64,000 nucleotides of DNA from NCBI RefSeq assembly GCF_030700285.1, contig NZ_JAUYZJ010000013.1, positions 1 through 64,000 of the forward strand, given 5' to 3'. This DNA is from Methylobacterium sp. NEAU K. GTDB taxonomy: Bacteria; Pseudomonadota; Alphaproteobacteria; Rhizobiales; Beijerinckiaceae. A model generated the notes under the pieces. It did not search any database, had not been told where the DNA came from, and worked only from the letters and a program-made list of their open reading frames with translations. Positions 1 to 8,480 of the stretch are shown here, one piece after another (position 1 is the first letter of the stretch; the number at the start of each line of letters is the position of its first letter). The position numbers and the translations under genes are program-made.

Positions 1-66
1 CTAGGGTCTGAACTCAATCAGCTTGGCCGTGATGATGTCCGAGAAGGGTGGCGAGCGGACGCTCAA

Positions 67-402
67 ATGCTACGGTTAGCCAGTGATCGTCCCGATTGGG
101 TATCTGTCATGTTACTGTATCTAATTCCATATGTCGCGCTTTTGTTGCTAATATTTGGTTTCGCCGTTGGCTATCGTAAAGGTAAGCAGCGACCAAGATT
201 AGGGTTAAAATCGCCGCTGAGTTTATTTTTAATCATATTAGCAGCAATAATATTTACTAAGGCTATAGACAAGAATGGATTTTCTGGCAATGCAGGGCAT
301 ATCATATTCTTGATAAGCTCTTGCCTACTTTATGCTTCTCTTTGGATCGGAGCTTCAATCGGAGGCTGGGCAAGTAAATTTGGTCACCGAAAAGTTTCCT
401 GA
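67..402 (+). CDS. Small hypothetical membrane protein (AT-rich gene)
   Basis: A 111-residue product of no recognised family. It shows three hydrophobic segments, roughly residues 14-34, 50-64 and 76-98, separated by basic loops (RKGKQRPR, GHRKVS at the end), so an inner-membrane protein is likely. The frame is open all the way to base 1, so the true start may lie further left and the protein may be N-terminally partial here. Codon use is AT-rich (ATA, TTA, AAA codons) unlike the neighbouring ClC gene, and the gene lies between the terminal inverted repeats at 1-28 and 490-517, which suggests transfer. Function unknown. Confidence 0.5.
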   Translation: MLRLASDRPDWVSVMLLYLIPYVALLLLIFGFAVGYRKGKQRPRLGLKSPLSLFLIILAAIIFTKAIDKNGFSGNAGHIIFLISSCLLYASLWIGASIGGWASKFGHRKVS

Positions 403-452
403 GTTGCAACGTCCATGACAAGGCCGCAATTCTGCTTCCACACTCAACCTGA

Positions 453-480
453 CCGTCCGCAATGGGTCGAAAGCGGGCGG
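453..480. repeat. Short imperfect palindrome, REP-like
   Basis: CCGTCCGC at 453-460 faces GCGGGCGG at 473-480 across a 12-base spacer (AATGGGTCGAAA), 7 of 8 pairs matching. The motif resembles short palindromes scattered through rhizobial genomes. It lies inside the right part of the 1-517 element. No T-run follows, so it is not a standard terminator. Confidence 0.3.
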
Positions 481-609
481 CCCTCCCAGGGTCAAGCTGA
501 TTAGGTTTTGACCCTAGGTCTGCCCCGTCCGGGCCCGCCATCAGGAAGCAGGCCCCCGGCCCGAGCTGGTCGAGGCTGGTCGCGCGCCCCGGGAAATGCA
601 GCTCCATCG

Positions 610-2433
610 TCATCCTCCGATCGTGACGCGGCCTTCACCCGCGCCCGCCCGGCCCTTCCGGAAGAACGCGCGGCGGTCGCCTTCGGCACGCACTACGGTA
701 GCGCGCACCTGCAGGAGATCCTTGCGGGTGAGCAGCCCGACCAGTGCGCCGCTCTCCGGATCGGTCACCGGCAGCCGCCCCTGCCCCGCCGAGAGCATCA
801 CGTCGAGGGCGTGGGAGACCACGTCACCCGGATGAACCACCGCGAGATCGGCGTCGGAGACGCGCTCGGCAAGCGTGCCGTCGCCCACGTCCTCGTCCAT
901 CTCCACCGTCCAGCGCAGCGCGTCGTTGCGCGTGACCAGCCCCACCGGCCGGCCCGCCCCGTCGACGACAGGATAGGCATGGTGGGCGCCGGAGGTGATC
1001 GCCGCCAGGGCTTCGGCGAGCGGGAGATCGGCGTCCAGCGTCTCGACCTCCCGGGTCATCACCGCCTCGATCCGGGCGAGGTCGTAGGGGTCGATGCCGT
1101 ATTCCCGGGTGACGTGCTGGCCGCGCCGGGCGATCTTCTCGGTCAGGATCGAACGCTTCAGGAGCAGAACGGTGACCGCATAGGCCGACATGGTGGCGGC
1201 GAGCAGCGGCGCCAAAGCGGCGACGTCGCCGGTCACCTCGACGGCGAACACCACGCCGGTGAGCGGCGCCGGCAGCGTGCCGCCTAGCATCGCCGCCATG
1301 CCGATCAGCGCCCAGAACCCGTGAACGCCCGGGAGGAGCTGGCCGATCAGCCACCCCGCGGCACCGCCCAGGATCAGCAGCGGCGCGAGCACGCCGCCGG
1401 AGGTGCCCGAGGACAGGGCCGCGAGCCAGATCACCCCCTTCACCACGAGGATAGTCAGAACGGCGCCTGCCAGCATATGCCCGGAGAGCAGGTCGCGGAT
1501 CACGTCGTAGCCGACACCCAGCGCCCGGGGCTCGATGAGACCGCCGAGGCCGACAACGACGGCACCCAGCGCCGGCCACCACATCCAGTGGATCGGCAAC
1601 CGGCCGAAGCCGTCCTCGAGCGCGTAGAGAGCCCGGGTGAGGCCGCCCGAGATGAACCCGCAGGCGATCCCGAGCGCCGCACAGGCTGGCAGCCCCCACC
1701 AGGGTAGGTTCGGGTTGTCGGCAAACGGAAAGAGCGGGCCGGCCCCGAACAAGACGGGACGCCAGCACGACGCCGTCACCGCCCCGACCGTTACCGGGAC
1801 GAGGCTGCGCGGACGCCACTCGAACAGCAGGACCTCGACAGCGAGCAGCACCGCCGCCACCGGCGTCCCGAAGATCGCCGTCATGCCGGCGGCCGCACCG
1901 GCCACCAGCAAGGTCTTCCGCTCCGCCGCGCTGAGATGGAAGAACTGCGCGAACAGCGAACCCACGGCGCCGCCGGTGACGATGATCGGCCCCTCGGCGC
2001 CGAACGGTCCACCGGTGCCGATCGCCACCGCCGAGGACAGGGGCTTGAGCACCGCCACCTTGGGCGACATCCTGCTGCCACCGATCAAGATCGCCTCCAT
2101 CGCCTCGGGGATGCCGTGGCCGCGGATCTTCTCGGAGCCGTAGCGCGCCATGGTGCCGACGATCAGGGCGCCGATCACCGGGATCGCCACCATCCAGGGG
2201 CCCGGTGCGGCACCGGCCAGTGAGGTCAGCTCCGTGTCGAAGCGGCCGTACCACGCGAGGTTGGTCACGAGGCCGATCAGCGTGAGCAGGACCCAGGCTG
2301 TGGCGGACGCGGCCGTGCCGGTGACTACGGCCATCCCGGCGAGCGTGAGGACCCTCCGGTCGGCGCTGAAATCGCCCAGCGCCCGACGCAGCGGCCTGTT
2401 GCCACCACGCTCCGTCCCCGCTCCCCGATCCAT
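610..2433 (-). CDS. ClC-family chloride channel/antiporter with C-terminal CBS pair
   Basis: A 607-residue inner-membrane anion channel or Cl-/H+ antiporter. The ClC signatures are present: GHGIPE at 105-110 (the first selectivity loop, His in place of the usual Ser), GAEGPI at 145-150 with the gating glutamate E147, GTPVAAVLLAVE after it, and the SSGTSGG-VLAP loop in the second half. Many hydrophobic helices span about residues 30-425. Residues ~455-585 form two CBS domains (VMTREVETL..., ADLAVVHPGDVV...), which usually bind adenine nucleotides. A good Shine-Dalgarno GGAGGGAG precedes the ATG. It is divergent from the MarR regulator across about 190 bp. Whether it is a channel or an antiporter cannot be told from this. 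Confidence 0.9.
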   Translation of the reverse strand: MDRGAGTERGGNRPLRRALGDFSADRRVLTLAGMAVVTGTAASATAWVLLTLIGLVTNLAWYGRFDTELTSLAGAAPGPWMVAIPVIGALIVGTMARYGSEKIRGHGIPEAMEAILIGGSRMSPKVAVLKPLSSAVAIGTGGPFGAEGPIIVTGGAVGSLFAQFFHLSAAERKTLLVAGAAAGMTAIFGTPVAAVLLAVEVLLFEWRPRSLVPVTVGAVTASCWRPVLFGAGPLFPFADNPNLPWWGLPACAALGIACGFISGGLTRALYALEDGFGRLPIHWMWWPALGAVVVGLGGLIEPRALGVGYDVIRDLLSGHMLAGAVLTILVVKGVIWLAALSSGTSGGVLAPLLILGGAAGWLIGQLLPGVHGFWALIGMAAMLGGTLPAPLTGVVFAVEVTGDVAALAPLLAATMSAYAVTVLLLKRSILTEKIARRGQHVTREYGIDPYDLARIEAVMTREVETLDADLPLAEALAAITSGAHHAYPVVDGAGRPVGLVTRNDALRWTVEMDEDVGDGTLAERVSDADLAVVHPGDVVSHALDVMLSAGQGRLPVTDPESGALVGLLTRKDLLQVRATVVRAEGDRRAFFRKGRAGAGEGRVTIGG

Positions 2434-2623
2434 ACCGGTCTCCCTCCGTCAAACCCTGCCGCTTATGTCGTGATACGATATAATCTACAACGGGCTGGCC
2501 AACAGGATTCGGCACAGCGCGTGCCTGTCCCGGCGTGCGGCGGCGCGGGCGCGACTGGCTGGGTCGGCGTGTCCGGCGAGCGACGCGCGGACCGGATCAT
2601 CCGGATGCCGCCCCAAGGAGGCC

Positions 2624-3055
2624 ATGGTGGGTGCCGACGAGCCAGAGACCGAGCCCCTTTCGCCGCAGCAGTACGCGGCACTCGCGGATTTCCGCTATCG
2701 GCTGCGACGCTTCCTCGCCTTCAGCGAGGCGGCGGCGGCCCGAGCCGGCATTCCGCCGCAGCAGCACCAGGCGCTTCTGACTCTGGCGGGCCATGCCGGG
2801 CGCGAGCCCCCGACGGTGGGCCTTCTGGCCGAACAGCTCTTGATCGCGCCGCACACTGCGGCCGAGCTGGTCGCCCGGATGGTGGACGGAGGCCTGCTGA
2901 CGAAAGCGCGCGCCGTAGAGGATAGGCGGCGGAGCGCGCTGTCGCTCACGCCCCGGGCCGAGGCATTGCTGAAGGCGCTGACGGCCGCGCATCTGGAGGA
3001 GCTGCGGGGACTGGCGCCGGCCCTCGCCGGGGCGCTCCAATTCGCGGCATGTTGA
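2624..3055 (+). CDS. MarR-family transcriptional regulator
   Basis: A 143-residue winged-helix regulator. Residues ~55-110 carry the MarR DNA-binding core: helix-turn-helix around PTVGLLAEQLLIAPHTAAELVARM, then the wing with the family signature region VEDRRRSALSLTPRAEALL. AAGGAGG at 2615-2621 leaves only 2 bases before this ATG but 5 bases before the in-frame GTG at 2627, so the GTG is an equally good start. The gene is divergent from the ClC channel, which it may control, although no ligand is known. The overall length is normal for MarR. Confidence 0.85.
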   Translation: MVGADEPETEPLSPQQYAALADFRYRLRRFLAFSEAAAARAGIPPQQHQALLTLAGHAGREPPTVGLLAEQLLIAPHTAAELVARMVDGGLLTKARAVEDRRRSALSLTPRAEALLKALTAAHLEELRGLAPALAGALQFAAC

Positions 3056-3098
3056 CGCATTTGCAGGCGACTGATTTGCTCGTCCCGGGGGTGACGGG

Positions 3099-3977
3099 AT
3101 GGCGGATCAGGATCGTTCAAACGCGCGCAGCGCCAAGCTCAGGCGCTGCTATGCGTCCCTCGTTGCGGGCCAGGGCGCGGCGGCCGACCCGCGTATCGAG
3201 GCGGCTTTCGCGGCGGTCCCACGGGAACCTTTCTCCGGGCCGGGCCCCTGGTCGATCCTGGCGGCCAATGTCTGGCGGTTCCGGGATCGCGGCCCGCTCT
3301 ATGTGACGACCCCGGACGACGATCCAGCCTTCCTCTATCAGGACGTTCTGATCGCCCTCGATGCCAAGCGCCGCATCAATATCGGCCAGCCGAGCCTGCA
3401 CGCCCTCTGCCTCGACGCGCTGGCGCCGCTGCCGGGGGAAACGGTGATCCAGATCGGTGCAGGAAGCGGGTATTACACGGCGCTCCTCGCCCACTTGGTC
3501 GGGGTGGAGGGGCGCATTCACGGCCTCGAGATCGATCCCGTCCTCGCAGCCCGGGCGGCGCACAACCTCACACCCTGGCCCTGGGCTCAGGTCGAGGCCC
3601 GCTCCGGCATGACGGAGAAATTACCAGCGGCCGACGCGATCTACGTCAACGCCGGAACGCCGCGCCCGGCTCGCGCCTGGATCCGCGCGCTCCGGCCCGG
3701 GGGCCGCCTGCTGTTTCCGCTCCAACCCATGCACGGCCGGGGCGGCATGCTGCTGGTGCACCGATCGGCAAGCCGCACGGCATGGCCGGCACGGTTCGTG
3801 TCCCGGGCGATCTTCATGCCGCTCCAGGGCATGCCTGAGAAGGACAGCGCCAAGCTTGCCAAGGCCTTCGCGCGCCAGCCGTTGCCGCCGATCCGCTCGA
3901 TCCGGTTCGACAAACCGCGAGACGCGAGCTGCTGGTACGACAGCAGGGGCTGGTGGCTTTCCACGCGGGACCCGTGA
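3099..3977 (+). CDS. PCMT-like SAM-dependent methyltransferase
   Basis: A 292-residue protein related to protein-L-isoaspartate O-methyltransferase, which methylates damaged isoaspartyl residues. The SAM motif I is VIQIGAGSGYYTALLAHL (about residues 114-131), followed by an acidic motif II (GLEIDP) and the post-motif region LRPGGRLLFPL. The segment ALDAKRRINIGQPS matches the usual QPxxxA substrate-side loop. It is longer than E. coli Pcm (208 residues) by an N-terminal extension and a C-terminal tail of about 60 residues. It starts 43 bases after the MarR stop. The family also contains methyltransferases of other substrates, so the exact target is uncertain. Confidence 0.75.
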   Translation: MADQDRSNARSAKLRRCYASLVAGQGAAADPRIEAAFAAVPREPFSGPGPWSILAANVWRFRDRGPLYVTTPDDDPAFLYQDVLIALDAKRRINIGQPSLHALCLDALAPLPGETVIQIGAGSGYYTALLAHLVGVEGRIHGLEIDPVLAARAAHNLTPWPWAQVEARSGMTEKLPAADAIYVNAGTPRPARAWIRALRPGGRLLFPLQPMHGRGGMLLVHRSASRTAWPARFVSRAIFMPLQGMPEKDSAKLAKAFARQPLPPIRSIRFDKPRDASCWYDSRGWWLSTRDP

Positions 3978-3986
3978 AGGGCGTGT

Positions 3987-5006
3987 TCAGCGCGCCCGCG
4001 CCACGCAGAACTCCACCGCGCCGGTGAGTGCGGACTTCACGGGCCCGTCCGGGAAGATGTCGAGGGCGGCGCGGGCCTGGGCGCCGTAATGGTGGGCGCG
4101 GGCCACCGTCTCCTGGAGAGCGCCGTGGCGCTGGAGGAGGTCGAGGGCAGTCCCGAGGTCGTCCTCGCCGATCTCGCCCTGCTGCAGGGTGCGCCGCCAG
4201 AAGCCGCGCTCGCCCTCGCTCGCCCGGCGGTGGGCCAGCACGATCGGCAGGGTGATCTTGCCCTCGCGGAAATCATCGCCGACATTCTTGCCGAGTTCGG
4301 CCGAGGTACCGCCGTAATCGAGCACGTCGTCGATCAGCTGGAAGGCGATGCCGAGGTTCATGCCGTAGGCGCGGGCAGCCACCTGCTCGGCCTCGGGCCG
4401 GCCTGCAAGCACCGGCCCGACCTCACAGGCGGCGGCGAACAGTTCGGCGGTCTTGCCGCGGATCACCGCCAGGTAGGCGGCCTCGTCGGTCTCCAGGTTC
4501 TTGGCGTTGGTGAGCTGCATCACCTCGCCCTCGGCGATCACCGTGGCGGCGGCCGAGAGGATGTCGAGCGCCCGCAGGGAACCGACCTCGACCATCATCC
4601 GGAAGGCTTGGCCCAGCAGGAAATCGCCCACCAGCACCGAGGCCTCGTTGCCCCACTTGATCCGGGCGGCGACACGGCCGCGGCGCATGTCGCTCTCGTC
4701 GACCACGTCGTCGTGCAGCAGGGTCGCGGTGTGCATGAACTCGACGCTGGCAGCGAGCTTCACGTCGCCCTCCGCGTCACCCGCGTAGCCGCACAGCTTG
4801 GCGCAGGCGAGCGTCAGGATCGGGCGCAGGCGCTTGCCGCCGGACGCGATCAGGTGGTTGGCGACCTCGGGGATCATCGCCACGTCGGACCCGGTGCGCG
4901 ACAGGATCGTGGTGTTGACCCGCGCCATGCCGTCCGCCACCAGCGCGACGAGGTCGTTCAGCCCCGCTTCCGCCTCGGGCTTCGGATTCTCGATGGAGAG
5001 GGCCAT
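3987..5006 (-). CDS. ispB: Long-chain polyprenyl diphosphate synthase
   Basis: A 339-residue trans-prenyltransferase that extends farnesyl or geranylgeranyl diphosphate with isopentenyl units to make the ubiquinone side chain. Both aspartate-rich motifs are seen: LLHDDVVDESD in the first half and FQLIDDVLDY in the second, plus GGKRLRP near residue 59 for substrate binding. The start chosen gives MALSIENP. The GGAGGT Shine-Dalgarno is 14 bases from this ATG but 8 from a TTG two codons upstream, so a TTG start is possible. It is divergent from the DUF2007 gene. Chain length (octa-, nona- or decaprenyl) cannot be read from sequence; decaprenyl is usual in alphaproteobacteria. Confidence 0.9.
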   Translation of the reverse strand: MALSIENPKPEAEAGLNDLVALVADGMARVNTTILSRTGSDVAMIPEVANHLIASGGKRLRPILTLACAKLCGYAGDAEGDVKLAASVEFMHTATLLHDDVVDESDMRRGRVAARIKWGNEASVLVGDFLLGQAFRMMVEVGSLRALDILSAAATVIAEGEVMQLTNAKNLETDEAAYLAVIRGKTAELFAAACEVGPVLAGRPEAEQVAARAYGMNLGIAFQLIDDVLDYGGTSAELGKNVGDDFREGKITLPIVLAHRRASEGERGFWRRTLQQGEIGEDDLGTALDLLQRHGALQETVARAHHYGAQARAALDIFPDGPVKSALTGAVEFCVARAR

Positions 5007-5174
5007 ACCCAAGATCCGCGACCTCCAGTCCGGTTCCCCCGCAGGGGGCGGGCGATCCCTTCGCACGCGCCTCGCGGCGCCGCAACATCGACCCGGGCCC
5101 GATATGGGGCGGGCCGGACGCGCGCTGGACGCGGCGAATGCGCCTGCAGCCCGGTATTTCTGCGAAGCAATACG

Positions 5175-5399
5175 ATGATCGAGCTGATTTGCGCGAATGA
5201 TATCGTGCTGATCGGCTTCGCCCGCTCGATCCTCGAGGCGGCCGAGATCCCGGTCCTCGTGGCCGACAGCCACATGAGCCTGATGGAGGGTTCGATCGGG
5301 GCGTTCGGCCAGCGCCTGATGGTGCCCGGGGATTGGGAGCCCCAGGCCCGCCGGCTGCTTACCGATGCTGGGCTCGCCCATGAGTTGCGCCGGCCGTGA
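5175..5399 (+). CDS. DUF2007 family protein
   Basis: A 74-residue protein with the DUF2007 pattern: an N-terminal MIELICANDIVLIGFARSIL strand-helix, then ILVADSHMS-like and GQRLMVPGDW segments, resembling a small ferredoxin-fold domain that often binds regulatory ligands or proteins (for example PII-like). Its TGA overlaps the GTG start of the following methyltransferase (GTGA), so the two are translationally coupled. This pairing is common in alphaproteobacteria, but the role of the small protein is unknown. Confidence 0.75.
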   Translation: MIELICANDIVLIGFARSILEAAEIPVLVADSHMSLMEGSIGAFGQRLMVPGDWEPQARRLLTDAGLAHELRRP

Positions 5400-6142
5400 G
5401 CCCGGAGCCGGACGCCTTCCTGGGCGGGACCTTGCGTCTGCACCAGCCGCCCCGGGGGGCGCACAGGGCCGGGACCGACGCGGTGCTGCTCGCCCGGCTG
5501 CTGGCGCCGGCGGCGGGCGAGCGCCTCTGCGATGTCGGGGCCGGGACCGGCGCGGTGGGGCTCGGCTGCGCGGCGCTCCACCCCGGGGTCCGGCCGACCC
5601 TGGTGGAGCGCGACCCGGAGCTGGCCGCGCGGGCCCGGGCGAACGCCGCCCTCAACGGCATCGACGCGCAGGTGATCGAGGCCGACGTGCTGGGGTCCGC
5701 GGCCGAGCGCCGCGCCGCGGGACTCCGGCCGGACAGCTTCGATCTGGTTCTGACCAACCCGCCCTTCTTCGCGGAAGGCGCCCACCGTCCCTCCCCGCAT
5801 CCGGGGCGGGCGACGGCCCACGCCCTGCCCGAGGGTGGCCTGGACCGTTGGATCCGCGCCTGCACGGCGATCCTGCGGCCGGGGGGACGGCTCGGGCTGA
5901 TCCATCGCGCCGACGCCCTGCCGGCCTGCCTCGACGCGCTAAAGGGCCGCTACGGCGGGATCGAGATCCGCCCGGTCCAGGCTCGCGCAGAGACCGCGGC
6001 GATCCGCGTGCTGATCGCCGCGACCCGTGGCAGCCGCGCGGCCGTGAGCCTGCGCCCGCCCCTGGTGCTGCACGGTCCGGACGGCGGCTTCACCCCGGAG
6101 GCCGAGGCGCTGCACCGGGGCGCGGCGTGGCCGACGGTCTGA
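5396..6142 (+). CDS. TrmN6/YfiC-like tRNA (adenine-N6) methyltransferase
   Basis: A 248-residue N6-adenine methyltransferase. The SAM-binding motif I is CDVGAGTGAVGLG near residue 50 and the catalytic motif IV is LTNPPFF near residue 121, the NPPF form that marks N6-adenine or N-methyltransferases acting on nucleic acid. Overall order and length match E. coli TrmN6 (YfiC), which modifies A37 of tRNA1(Val). The start is a GTG that overlaps the stop of the DUF2007 gene. Substrate assignment rests on family resemblance only. Confidence 0.75.
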   Translation: MSPEPDAFLGGTLRLHQPPRGAHRAGTDAVLLARLLAPAAGERLCDVGAGTGAVGLGCAALHPGVRPTLVERDPELAARARANAALNGIDAQVIEADVLGSAAERRAAGLRPDSFDLVLTNPPFFAEGAHRPSPHPGRATAHALPEGGLDRWIRACTAILRPGGRLGLIHRADALPACLDALKGRYGGIEIRPVQARAETAAIRVLIAATRGSRAAVSLRPPLVLHGPDGGFTPEAEALHRGAAWPTV

Positions 6143-6163
6143 GCCCGATCCGGGACGGTCCCC

Positions 6164-6475
6164 TCAGGCCGCCAGGGCTGACGGCGCGGCGTCGTGGATG
6201 CCCAAGAACCGCTCCACGGCCGGCAGGTCCGAGAAAGCGAGGAATTCCGGGCGCAACGGCTCGGGGAGCCCCTCGAAGTTGAGCCCGGGGAAGGTGTCGG
6301 GATGCGGGTAGAGCTGCCATCCGGCGCCGGGCTCGACCGGGGGGAACAGGATCGCGACCTTCTCGGCGCCCAGCCGCACGATCCGCGTGGGGCTGTACGA
6401 CAGGGTCTCGATGCTCCAGCCCCGGTTGACGCCCCGGCGGGCCTTCAGGGTGCGGCGGCTCGTCGCGCGATGCAT
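6164..6475 (-). CDS. Hypothetical protein, 103 aa
   Basis: A small soluble protein with a basic N-terminus (MHRATSRRTLKARRG) and a compact body containing VRLGAEKVAILFPP, YPHPDTFPGLNFEGLPEPL and FSDLPAVERFLGI. No membrane segment or known motif was recognised. It lies between two convergent or co-directional neighbours with short gaps, 37 bases downstream of the following minus-strand gene at 6513-7199, so co-transcription with that gene is possible. Function unknown. Confidence 0.5.
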   Translation of the reverse strand: MHRATSRRTLKARRGVNRGWSIETLSYSPTRIVRLGAEKVAILFPPVEPGAGWQLYPHPDTFPGLNFEGLPEPLRPEFLAFSDLPAVERFLGIHDAAPSALAA

Positions 6476-6512
6476 GGCAGGCTCCTGCTGTTGGGGGAAG
6501 ACGGTCGCGGGT

Positions 6513-7199
6513 TCAGGCGGCGCTGCGGCGGCCGGTCCGCTTCGGCCAGCCGAGCGCCACGAGGCGCGCCTTGGCGTAGTCGCGGACCTCGTCGCGGGTG
6601 CCGGGCGGCATCGCCGCCAGCATCGCCTGCGTGGTGCCGTCGAGCATCAGGTCGGTCACCGCGTTGATGGCCCCGGCCTCGTCGATGCGGCGTTTGAGGT
6701 CGCCCTCGGCCTCGGTGACCTCGTCGAAGGCCGCCGGCTCCTCGAAATCCTCGTCCACGGCCCGCACGGCTGGCAGGTGGGCGCGGAACTCGTCCGCCTC
6801 CTCCTCGGAATAGACCAGGCCGTGCAGCTCGATCAGCTTCAGGATCACGCGGTCCTTCCCGCGCTTCTCGGCCATGGCGTAGACGTAGGCCGCCTGCTTG
6901 CCCGAGACGCGGTAGTTCACGTTGACCAGCGCCTCGCCGAGCGACCACTCGACCCGATCGGCCGCGGCCTTCGCGCCCGATTTCGTACCCGGCAGGCGCC
7001 CGGTCACCAGAATCACCGCCTCGTCGCGTTCGGCGCGGATGAGGGTCGGCGGCTCGAACACGATTCCGGCCTGCGCGGCGATGCGCTCCAGAGTCTTGTG
7101 GTAGATCACGGCCGTGCCCTGGACGCGCCAGACGTTGCCCCCGAAGGGCTCACCGTAGCGCACGAGGATGTCGGCGATCTGCTTGTCGGCGGTTCGCAT
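6513..7199 (-). CDS. Conserved phage-like protein, candidate SOS-regulated
   Basis: A 228-residue soluble protein. Residues ~35-135 contain LERIAAQAGIVFEPP, IRAERDEAVILVTGRL, WSLGEALVNVNYRVSGK and YAMAEKRGKDRVILKLIELHG. This succession resembles proteins seen near phage recombination genes in alphaproteobacteria and, loosely, Rad52/RecT-type annealing proteins; that resemblance is from memory and not established. The C-terminus is acidic and then basic (KRTGRRSAA). A near-consensus alphaproteobacterial LexA box lies 63-77 bases upstream of the start. No other phage genes flank it. Start ATG chosen as the first in frame. Confidence 0.5.
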   Translation of the reverse strand: MRTADKQIADILVRYGEPFGGNVWRVQGTAVIYHKTLERIAAQAGIVFEPPTLIRAERDEAVILVTGRLPGTKSGAKAAADRVEWSLGEALVNVNYRVSGKQAAYVYAMAEKRGKDRVILKLIELHGLVYSEEEADEFRAHLPAVRAVDEDFEEPAAFDEVTEAEGDLKRRIDEAGAINAVTDLMLDGTTQAMLAAMPPGTRDEVRDYAKARLVALGWPKRTGRRSAA

Positions 7200-7261
7200 G
7201 CGGGGCTCGTTCGGCAGAAGAGGACCGCGTCGTCCACAGCTTTCTACGGCGACGCTCTTTT

Positions 7262-7276
7262 GTTCTTGTTTTGTTT
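7262..7276 (-). promoter_or_regulatory. LexA (SOS) box, one mismatch
   Basis: On the minus strand the site reads AAAC-N7-GAAC; the alphaproteobacterial LexA consensus is GAAC-N7-GAAC (GTTC-N7-GTTC). It lies 63 bases upstream of the ATG of the 6513-7199 gene, within an AT-rich patch (7256-7286) that probably also holds its promoter. Confidence 0.5.
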
Positions 7277-7286
7277 CATCCTATAT

Positions 7287-7651
7287 GAGCGATCTCGCGG
7301 GCGCCTGCAAGAGTCGGGATGAGCGCTGTGCGTCGAGGGCGGCTTTGTGCGGCAGCGCTTGCGGCTGCCGCTGTCCCAGAGACTTGCCGGGAGAGTCGGG
7401 CAGTCGGCGAACCGGCACAGACGGTCGCGACGCGCCGGCCCATCCTGGACCGTCCCGCTACGGACGGCCTGACCGTCGCCGTCATGCATCTGGCCGCGCG
7501 CGGCAGGATCGAGCGCGCGGAAGGGGGCCAGTCCTGCTGTAGCGTGCGCCGCTGAAGCAGATGCCGGTCCGGCGCAAGATCTCGCATCGATGGACTGCGC
7601 GAACCGCCCGCATTGTTGCTGCACCGCACCCTGAGGTAGACCGCCCGGACG
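7287..7651. other. Gene-free stretch upstream of ccmC
   Basis: Apart from the LexA-like box at its left edge, no convincing gene, terminator or repeat was seen here. A 78-codon frame at 7319-7555 has no family resemblance and a composition typical of chance GC-rich frames. Confidence 0.4.
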
Positions 7652-8470
7652 ATGTCCGAGACAGAAGCCGCGATGACGCCCTCCCTCTGGACCCGCCTGT
7701 CGAATCCCGGCCACTTCATGCGCTGGTCGGGGGCGCTGGTGCCGTGGCTCGCCGCCCTGTCGGTCGCCATCCTCGGCCTTGGGCTGTACCTGACCTTCTT
7801 CGTGGTGCCGCCGGACTACCAGCAGGGCGAGACCGTGCGGATCATGTACATCCATGTCCCGGCGGCGTGGCTCGGCGTGTTTTTCTACGGCGCCATGAGC
7901 CTGTCTGCGATCGGCAGCCTGGTCTGGCGCCATCCGCTCGCCGACGTGGCGCAGCGCGCGGCCGCGCCGATCGGGGCGGCCTTTACGCTGATCTGCCTCG
8001 TGACCGGATCCCTCTGGGGCAAGCCGATGTGGGGGACCTACTGGGTCTGGGACGCGCGGCTGACCTCGATGCTGGTCCTGCTGCTGATCTATTGCGGAAT
8101 CATCGCCCTGTGGCGGACCCTCGAGGAGCCGAACCGGGCGGCGCGGTCGGTGGCGATCCTGACGCTGGTGGGCGCCGTGAACCTGCCGATCATCAAGTTC
8201 TCGGTGAACTGGTGGTCGACCCTCCACCAGCCGGCCTCGATCCTGCGTATGGGCGGTTCGACCATCGATCCGTCGATGCTCTACCCGCTGCTGATCATGA
8301 TCGGCGCCGCGACGCTCGGCGGGACGACGCTGCATCTCTACGCGATGCGCACCGAGATCATGCGGCGGCGGGTGCGGACGCTGACCATCCGCGAGGCCGA
8401 GCGCCTGGACCGGGCCCAGCCGCGCATCACGCCCGAAACCGCCGGGATGCCGGTCGGACAACCGGTCTAG
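7652..8470 (+). CDS. ccmC: Heme exporter / cytochrome c maturation protein CcmC
   Basis: A 272-residue inner-membrane protein that handles heme for loading onto CcmE during c-type cytochrome biogenesis. It shows six hydrophobic segments and the periplasmic tryptophan-rich motif WGTYWVWDARLTS (near residue 128), which binds heme in CcmC/F/NrfE proteins; histidines in YIHVPAAW and near STLHQPAS are the usual axial ligands. ccmD and ccmG follow directly, so this is a ccmCDG operon. A second ATG at 7673 could also be used. ccmA, ccmB and ccmE are not in the window. Confidence 0.93.
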   Translation: MSETEAAMTPSLWTRLSNPGHFMRWSGALVPWLAALSVAILGLGLYLTFFVVPPDYQQGETVRIMYIHVPAAWLGVFFYGAMSLSAIGSLVWRHPLADVAQRAAAPIGAAFTLICLVTGSLWGKPMWGTYWVWDARLTSMLVLLLIYCGIIALWRTLEEPNRAARSVAILTLVGAVNLPIIKFSVNWWSTLHQPASILRMGGSTIDPSMLYPLLIMIGAATLGGTTLHLYAMRTEIMRRRVRTLTIREAERLDRAQPRITPETAGMPVGQPV

Positions 8471-8480
8471 GATCACCGCG

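Larger units (their letters stand above)
1..517. mobile_element. Small element bounded by 28-bp imperfect terminal inverted repeats
   Basis: Bases 1-28 and the reverse complement of 490-517 match at 23 of 28 positions without gaps. Both tips read CTAGGGTC and both share the core AATCAGCTTG. Such paired ends are typical of insertion sequences or miniature elements. No transposase is visible inside; the only gene is the small membrane protein at 67-402. The interior is clearly lower in GC than the flanking gene. The left tip coincides with the window edge, so target duplication and any further left sequence cannot be judged. A decayed IS end pair is the main alternative. Confidence 0.5.

Noticed and set aside
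824..2515. Long minus-strand frame overlapping the ClC gene
   Set aside because: It is a different frame of the same strand with Arg/Gly/Ala-rich translation; the ClC frame carries all channel motifs.
4089..5174. Plus-strand frame over the prenyl synthase gene that precedes the DUF2007 start
   Set aside because: The upstream part is antisense to the prenyl synthase; only the last 225 bases, from 5175, look like a real gene.
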